Part shown: positions 57,801 through 64,000 of the stretch, piece after piece
Layout: each line of letters begins with the position of its first letter
How positions within the stretch are numbered: position 1 is the first letter of the stretch
Translations under genes and position numbers: made by a program
NCBI GenBank assembly: GCA_020629315.1
Contig: JAHDDO010000007.1
Coordinates: forward strand, 9,067-73,066
Direction of reading: 5' to 3'
Length of the DNA: 64,000 nucleotides
From: Saprospiraceae bacterium
GTDB taxonomy: Bacteria > Bacteroidota > Bacteroidia > Chitinophagales > Saprospiraceae
The notes under the pieces: generated by a model
What the model was told of the DNA's origin: nothing
Databases searched by the model: none
Seen by the model: the letters and a program-made list of their open reading frames with translations, nothing else

Positions 57801-60800
57801 CTAGCGTAGAAGAGTTACATCTCCGTAAAAACGATCTGTCCTTCCATTTATCATAAGGACTTCAATAATATAGACGTACACTCCTTGTATAAGTTCGTCT
57901 CCATTGAGCGTACCATCCCATGAAATGTCTCCATCATTAGGTTCTACATTCTCTTGTGAATGGACCATATTGCCCCATCTGTCATACACTTTGAAATAAT
58001 TGACACGCTCGACAAAACCATTTGTACCTATCGTGAAATTACCATTATCATCCCCAGAGCCCGGTGTAAAAACATTTGGAAAGAATATGCGATTAGGCTC
58101 TAATGAAAGATCTCTACAAAGTACTTCTTCACAGATATCATTAAACAAAACATAAACGCATAGTTCAGTATAGGATTCAATTTGGATACCTACTGGATTT
58201 CCAAAAGCAACCGTATCGGCAAATTCCCAGCGAATTTCATTAACAATGTCTGGGTCTGAAATATCGACACTAAATGAGCTGCTTTCTCCGTGAGGCAACA
58301 AATCAATACCTTCAATCTCCAAGTCAATCGAAGGTGCTGAGTTTATCGCAAATATTTCTGAACGCTCACACACGCCTTTACGGATGATGGTTAATTCACT
58401 TGCACCTACATCTACATTATAAATCTGGCTTGGATCGATTAACTGGCCATCTAAATAATAGGCATTGTCAGGATCAGAGGTATTGCCCAATATTCGTAAT
58501 TCGCCTAATAAATCTCCAGGACACTCAGGTTGAGTGACATTATAAACTGGATCTTCAGGAAGTACTATTTCAATATCAACTTGGGCACTGTACTCACATA
58601 AATTTTCACTGTAACTGACTTCATAGGTGTAAATACCTTCTACAAAAGAATCGTCTACCTGCAAAAATCCATTGTTATCAATACCGTCACCTGACCACAT
58701 TATGTTTTGGCTTATTACAGCACCATTTAAAGTGGCTATAAGGTTAATACCTGAGGTCAAGGCTTCTAAGCAATATACTTCATCGACACCAGTAATCGCC
58801 AAGTTATAATCTGGACAAGGTGATGTACTACATTCAATATTCACTGTTTTGCTAGCACACAGACAACTACTATTATTCGTAATGCTAATGGCAAGATCTG
58901 AATCTGGGGCCGCTTCAATGGTAATAGTATTTTCAGTGGTTTCAATGGGGTTTGTAAATAAATCCGAATCCACTGTATAACTTCCATTACAATCAGAATC
59001 GGCAACTGTCCATGTAACCACTATAGAATCTACATAGCTAATACAGCTTACCTGAGGTGTAGATACTGAATCCAAAACCATAACAGATAAACTAATTTCT
59101 TCTGCTTCACAGGCCTCAGAATTTGCCGCCATGGTTAACGTAAATAACCCAGCTTGATCAAATGGAATAAGTAATGACTCTATATCCAAATTGGACATTG
59201 GACCATCATCAGACATAAAGGTATAATCATAACCAGCAAGGTCATCTCCGATATATGCAATTTGCCAATCATCTTCAATACAAATGGTATCTGGCCCTGA
59301 CAAGGCTAGCGTCGGTATCTGTTCAACGCTAATAATTGTAGACGCAGTAAAGACACAAGGACCATCACTAAATTCAACGTCAAGGGTATAGTCACCCGGT
59401 CCTACCATATTTGGATCAAAGACGCCAGACAAAGGATCTATAGCTTGACCTATCCAATTAGCACTCGCAAAATCACTAAATAAGGTTTCATCATATAAAA
59501 TCTCCAATTCAATTAAGTCAAAATTGTCAGTAGCGCAAATGGTTGTATCTGGTACGTTTATCTCGATATTCGTATTTGGACAAGCTAGTGTAGTGCAATC
59601 GAGAATGGTAATTTTCTCTGGACAAATACAATCCTCATTTTCATTAATAATTTCAATAGAAACCGTTGATTCAGGGTCTAGATCCGTTACATTATATCGC
59701 ATTGAATCCTGGACAGAAACTAGATTACCATCAATATACACTGAGAAAAGACCATTACAATCAGAATCATCTACTGTCCAATTTAATTCTATTATATCAA
59801 CACCCGGATTACATTGTACGATAGGTGTCCGAGTAGAGTCGACTACTTCTATCAAGAACTCAGCGCGGTCCGCAGGACAAATAGAAGAACTGGCTTCCAG
59901 ACCAATTGTATATAAGCCAGGGGTATCAAAATTCAAATTTTGATTATCCAAAATATTGGGATCCCCAGAGGCAGGTAGCCCATCCCAATTAAATGTATAA
60001 CCGGTCAAATCATCACCTGTATAACTGAGTTGCAAGTTATCATCTATACACATCACCATCTTATCACCCATTAAATCAAGTGCTGGAACTAACTCAAAAT
60101 AGAAAGGTATATCTATTGAATATTCACAATTCTCTTTACGTATCCCGAACGTAACAAGGTAGTCCCCTGGTCCTGCATTCGGATCAAATACACCATTCTG
60201 ATCAATAGCGCCTGGCATAACAGTCCAATTGACATCTTCTTCAAAATCCAAAAGGCTGGCATCATAGTTTGCGCCTAAATCAATAGGATCAAAGGATGCT
60301 CCAAGTACACAAATCGAGGTGCTGTCCCCAGGGATCATGACATCAATAGGCACTTGTGGGCATATAATAGTGCTACAATTAATCGAATAACTTTCTGCAA
60401 TGCAGCTATTATTAGAAACGGGTACAATTTCAATATTTATTTCTTGGCCATCGTCAAGGTCTTCCTGTAAAAAACTACCCGCACTTACTGTATCAACGAC
60501 CATGTTATTGATTAGTATTTCGTATTCATCATATTCAATTTCATCATTCCATGTGATGGATATGCTTGCGTTCGTTTCATCACAACTAATTTGCAAGGGC
60601 GTCAGATCTTCAACTAAAATTTGAGTAGACACTGGATAATCTCCGCACCCTGGAATATTCACATTAGTATTAATTGATTTGAGCCCAGGGCTATTCCAAG
60701 ACAACTCGTAATTTTCAGGGTCGGCATTGCTAATAATTTCCATATCTCCGTCAGCCACAATAGCGGGTGCTGTACCTCCATAATAGCCTGCAATCTGCAA

Positions 60801-63329
60801 GGACATTATATCTCCTACACATAAAGTATCAACCGACTTCAATAATTCATAATTAGCTTCTTCTACGAGTGTAATAGAGGTGTCAATTTGTGCGGCACAA
60901 AGACCTTGTTGATAGCTAAATGTATACGTTATTGTATGGGTTCCTGGACCCGCCACATTAGGGTCAAATGTACCCGTAGTAGCATCTACTCCTGGTCCTC
61001 CGTATGTCCCATTGCCAATAGCTCCAGTAATTTCAGCACCTAAAAAACTACCCGCACTAAATGAGCCATCTAGGCAAAGAGTATCTGGAATATCTTGTCC
61101 TAGACTTAGTTCTACAACATCACAAGAAGGTACTATACAAGAAGTATCGGCGACAATTAAACCGCAATCCCCTTCTACCGTAATTTCAATAGCCACTTCA
61201 TCTCCTGCTTCTAAGTCTTCAAAAATGTATTGAGAGCCATCCAACATACCACCTGTACCCATAGTGACATTGATCATATAATCATCAAAGCCAGGTAAAT
61301 CATCCCAATCAATAGCTAAATTACCTCCACTACCTAAACAAGCTAAGCCCGTAATTTCAGGGTCTTCAATAACCACTACTTCAATGCTTGTTGAAACAGG
61401 TGTCTCACATCCGTAATCTGCAATTACTGTTACTTGCTTTACACCTATCGTATCATAATAAATAGTAAATTCAGCAGGACTTGCAATAGATATAATATTT
61501 GCCCCAAGATCAAAGTCCCAATTAATGGTTCCTTCAGGTAAAATAGGCGTAGCAATCAGGGTAAGCTCTTCTCCAACGCAGACTGTGTCAACAGGCATTA
61601 TTTCTGGGACTGGATTTTCTGTAAAGACTATAGTTTCACAGATATCACAAATCTTACCACATGAGTTTGCAACAGAGTAGCAGACCTCAGCCGTTGTACT
61701 CATGCCAAAATCAACAGATATGGCTTCCGTTCCTTGACCATCTAAGATATCGCCACCCGTAACTACCCATGTAAATACTAAATCCTCAGGATATGGGTAA
61801 TCTTCAATATCCAAGATATATGTTGATACCCCTTCTTCTCCAATACAAACAGGGTTATCATAGGAATCTGGTAAAATTAATGGCGCATAATTTTCAGGGT
61901 TTATGGTCACGGGTAAGCTTGTAGATGGACAGCTCACCCCTAGCATCTCTCTAACAAAGTCTACTGTGTAGGTCCCTATAAAACTAGGGTCTGCATAAAT
62001 GGTCAATTCATTTTCTGAGCCTTCAACTACTTCGTTATTTAGAATCCAGGCCCAGGAATTCATCTCCATATCAGTACCTGACTCCTCCGCATCAATGACC
62101 AAGGTCATCTCAATTCCATTAGGTGTACATTCCCCGATGATAATATCCAATTCATATTCAATCTCATACACAGTCAAATTTATTACGGAATCACAACCAT
62201 TAGCAGCCGCTGTTAATGCTACGAATTCATCATTGCCATCTGCATTAAAAGTATATCCACCAATTGAAACAGATCCACCTGGGATACATATAGCAGTATC
62301 AATAAAATTTATAGGAGGAAGTGGTAATTCTATGACGGTTACTTCCTGTAAATATTCACATCCAATACTGGTTTCAGCAGTAAACATAACTGGGTCACCT
62401 GGAGCCGTAATATCCGGTCCTTGCCAGCCAATAGTACCATCACCATTAGGGTCCAAAGGTGTATCAGGGATTACGCCTTCTTCTAGAATATTTGCGCAGA
62501 TCTCTAATGGTTCGAAAAGCTCATCTGGGTATGGTACTACCTCTATAGTTACACAATAAACCTCAGTGTAGTCACACCCATTATATGCTTGAGAACATAA
62601 TGTAAAAATCCCTTCATCCAAAAAATCATAACTAATATCATTATCACCATCTACAACGTCTTGCGATACCTGTGCTCCTGTTCCGTCATTAGTCATGGTC
62701 CATGTATACTCAACCGTCAAATCAAATCCATCAACTTCAAAGTCAACATTCTCTGCCCCAACACAGACTTCATATACATCAGTCGCAATCTCAGTGCAAT
62801 TATCAGTACAGATTACGCCTGAAGGCTCATCAAGTTCCATAAATTGACCTCCTATTACAGCTTCCACTTCATAATCACAAATACTTCCGGCACAACCATC
62901 TAGAAAAATGAAATAATCATCACCGATAGTTAGATCCGTCATCTCTATATCAAAATTTGCATCATTACAACCAGGATCACACACCACCCATTCATCAAAT
63001 GAGCAATCTGTGTAGACACCATACTGAATTCCCGGCATGGTTCCATTACAGTTAAAAGCATTGATAGTGATGGTAACATCTGTAGATCCCGCAATAAATG
63101 CAAACCATGATAGGTTATGTGGAGTCCCATCAAACCCAGGCGCACCAGGACATAGGGGATTAGGGTCTGTAACGTTATTATCAGGCATAGTTGACGTGAA
63201 TGCAATCAAATCATCTAAGCTGCATAATACAACAGCATCCTCACACTCTAATGCTTGAGAAAAAATAGTCTGTGAGGTCAAGGCTGATAATAAGAATAGG
63301 ACAAAGCCTACTCTGTTTAAGTGTTGCAT
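57801..63329 (-). CDS. Very large repeat-containing secreted protein with T9SS type B (gliding-motility-associated) C-terminal domain
   Basis: Signal peptide; repeated Cys-containing Ig/PKD-like segments; C-term RIFFPNVFTPGSGDDNGNFTIG...VYDRWGNMVHS...GVYVYIIEV. Confidence 0.88.
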   Translation of the reverse strand: MQHLNRVGFVLFLLSALTSQTIFSQALECEDAVVLCSLDDLIAFTSTMPDNNVTDPNPLCPGAPGFDGTPHNLSWFAFIAGSTDVTITINAFNCNGTMPGIQYGVYTDCSFDEWVVCDPGCNDANFDIEMTDLTIGDDYFIFLDGCAGSICDYEVEAVIGGQFMELDEPSGVICTDNCTEIATDVYEVCVGAENVDFEVDGFDLTVEYTWTMTNDGTGAQVSQDVVDGDNDISYDFLDEGIFTLCSQAYNGCDYTEVYCVTIEVVPYPDELFEPLEICANILEEGVIPDTPLDPNGDGTIGWQGPDITAPGDPVMFTAETSIGCEYLQEVTVIELPLPPINFIDTAICIPGGSVSIGGYTFNADGNDEFVALTAAANGCDSVINLTVYEIEYELDIIIGECTPNGIEMTLVIDAEESGTDMEMNSWAWILNNEVVEGSENELTIYADPSFIGTYTVDFVREMLGVSCPSTSLPVTINPENYAPLILPDSYDNPVCIGEEGVSTYILDIEDYPYPEDLVFTWVVTGGDILDGQGTEAISVDFGMSTTAEVCYSVANSCGKICDICETIVFTENPVPEIMPVDTVCVGEELTLIATPILPEGTINWDFDLGANIISIASPAEFTIYYDTIGVKQVTVIADYGCETPVSTSIEVVVIEDPEITGLACLGSGGNLAIDWDDLPGFDDYMINVTMGTGGMLDGSQYIFEDLEAGDEVAIEITVEGDCGLIVADTSCIVPSCDVVELSLGQDIPDTLCLDGSFSAGSFLGAEITGAIGNGTYGGPGVDATTGTFDPNVAGPGTHTITYTFSYQQGLCAAQIDTSITLVEEANYELLKSVDTLCVGDIMSLQIAGYYGGTAPAIVADGDMEIISNADPENYELSWNSPGLKSINTNVNIPGCGDYPVSTQILVEDLTPLQISCDETNASISITWNDEIEYDEYEILINNMVVDTVSAGSFLQEDLDDGQEINIEIVPVSNNSCIAESYSINCSTIICPQVPIDVMIPGDSTSICVLGASFDPIDLGANYDASLLDFEEDVNWTVMPGAIDQNGVFDPNAGPGDYLVTFGIRKENCEYSIDIPFYFELVPALDLMGDKMVMCIDDNLQLSYTGDDLTGYTFNWDGLPASGDPNILDNQNLNFDTPGLYTIGLEASSSICPADRAEFLIEVVDSTRTPIVQCNPGVDIIELNWTVDDSDCNGLFSVYIDGNLVSVQDSMRYNVTDLDPESTVSIEIINENEDCICPEKITILDCTTLACPNTNIEINVPDTTICATDNFDLIELEILYDETLFSDFASANWIGQAIDPLSGVFDPNMVGPGDYTLDVEFSDGPCVFTASTIISVEQIPTLALSGPDTICIEDDWQIAYIGDDLAGYDYTFMSDDGPMSNLDIESLLIPFDQAGLFTLTMAANSEACEAEEISLSVMVLDSVSTPQVSCISYVDSIVVTWTVADSDCNGSYTVDSDLFTNPIETTENTITIEAAPDSDLAISITNNSSCLCASKTVNIECSTSPCPDYNLAITGVDEVYCLEALTSGINLIATLNGAVISQNIMWSGDGIDNNGFLQVDDSFVEGIYTYEVSYSENLCEYSAQVDIEIVLPEDPVYNVTQPECPGDLLGELRILGNTSDPDNAYYLDGQLIDPSQIYNVDVGASELTIIRKGVCERSEIFAINSAPSIDLEIEGIDLLPHGESSSFSVDISDPDIVNEIRWEFADTVAFGNPVGIQIESYTELCVYVLFNDICEEVLCRDLSLEPNRIFFPNVFTPGSGDDNGNFTIGTNGFVERVNYFKVYDRWGNMVHSQENVEPNDGDISWDGTLNGDELIQGVYVYIIEVLMINGRTDRFYGDVTLLR

Positions 63330-63393
63330 GTAAAATAAGTCTTATTGGAATTAGAGGAGTACCTGCCATTAATTCACAAGTACTCTTGTATCA

Positions 63394-64000
63394 CTAGCGA
63401 ACCAGAGTTATATCTCCAGTATACACACGTGTTTGATCACCTATCATAGCTAATTCTATGACATATACATACACGCCTTGAACCAAATCTTGGCCATTAA
63501 AATCTCCATACCAAATAAGATCCGGATCGCCAGGCGGTAAATCCTCTTTGTTAAATACCATATTACCCCACCTATCGTAAATTTTGATATAATTTACGTT
63601 CTCAATTACATTATTGGAAAATATCTCAAATCCTCCATTGCTATCATTACTACCAGGATTGAAAATATTAGGAATATATACTTTCTTAGCTTCAACACTT
63701 AGTTCTCTACATAACTCATCAGAACAGCCTCCATTAAAATAAACTGTGGCGCATAGTGTAACGGGTGTTGCCGAACTAAATTCAAAATCATTGCTTATGG
63801 CGCTTGTATCCGGTGTGCTCCATACTATCGAATCAATAGTTATATTCTGGTCTGAACCCAACTGATACAATCCAGTATCATTAAAAGGCACCTCATCGTC
63901 TCCTTCTATTGAAAAAGTGATTGGATCAACAGCCATAATTTCAAAAGAATCATCATCCGAACATACACCACCCGTCTCCACGATTAAATCATATGATCCT
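63394..64000 (-). CDS. Partial (N-terminus outside window) T9SS type B C-terminal domain protein
   Basis: Frame stays open to the window edge (GSYDLIVETGGVCSDD...); KVYIPNIFNPGSNDSNGGFEIF...IYDRWGNMVFNKE...GVYVYVIEL. Confidence 0.85.
   Translation of the reverse strand, partial: GSYDLIVETGGVCSDDDSFEIMAVDPITFSIEGDDEVPFNDTGLYQLGSDQNITIDSIVWSTPDTSAISNDFEFSSATPVTLCATVYFNGGCSDELCRELSVEAKKVYIPNIFNPGSNDSNGGFEIFSNNVIENVNYIKIYDRWGNMVFNKEDLPPGDPDLIWYGDFNGQDLVQGVYVYVIELAMIGDQTRVYTGDITLVR

Noticed and set aside
59524-62559. Several plus-strand ORFs (59524-59943, 60400-60624, 61012-61233, 61999-62559)
   Set aside because: Antisense to the large repeat protein; low-complexity Ser/Ile-rich translations expected from reverse reading of an acidic protein.
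1-64000. CRISPR arrays, tRNA/rRNA genes, prophage, restriction-modification or toxin-antitoxin systems
   Set aside because: No regularly spaced repeats, no tRNA-like cloverleaf noticed, and no phage or nuclease motifs in the ORFs; the window is largely metabolic and surface-protein genes.

Overview
Gene-dense window (about 54 CDS) from a Bacteroidota chromosome, probably Saprospiria-like; this rests on SusC/SusD pairs, T9SS type A and type B (gliding-motility-associated) sorting domains, and TAnnTTTG-type -7 promoter elements. Main blocks: (1) 91-10556, a beta-1,3-glucan/laminarin-type polysaccharide utilization locus: SusC, SusD, a duplicated PKD-module lipoprotein, GH16 with a Calx-beta domain, and GH5-CBM6-CBM6-T9SS. 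(2) 13.5-15.9 kb, a SulP transporter and beta-carbonic anhydrase operon divergent from a TetR gene. (3) 17.3-26.9 kb, a DEAD-box helicase, two membrane-anchored AraC regulators and an exported serine hydrolase/DJ-1/NTF2-like cluster. (4) 27.0-40.4 kb, a large molybdenum cofactor island: moaC, a degenerate MobB-like domain fused to MobA, moeA, moaA, glycosylasparaginase, xdhC, dinB, IorB/IorA-type Mo-hydroxylase, dihaem cytochrome c, TSUP permease, moaD, moaE and a MoeB-rhodanese. (5) 40.5-64 kb, prfC, an M36 peptidase, a CPA antiporter, YdeI-type proteins, a SET-domain protein, a DUF1501/DUF1800 pair, gpmI and two very large or partial T9SS type B proteins. No tRNA, rRNA, CRISPR array, prophage or transposase was recognised. 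The most interesting non-coding signals are a multi-hairpin REP-like element at 19341-19500, a promoter-to-terminator small-RNA candidate at 47840-47940, palindromic operators around the PUL, an intra-PUL hairpin, and AraC-type direct repeats upstream of the DJ-1 operon. All family calls come from reading motifs; no database search was run.
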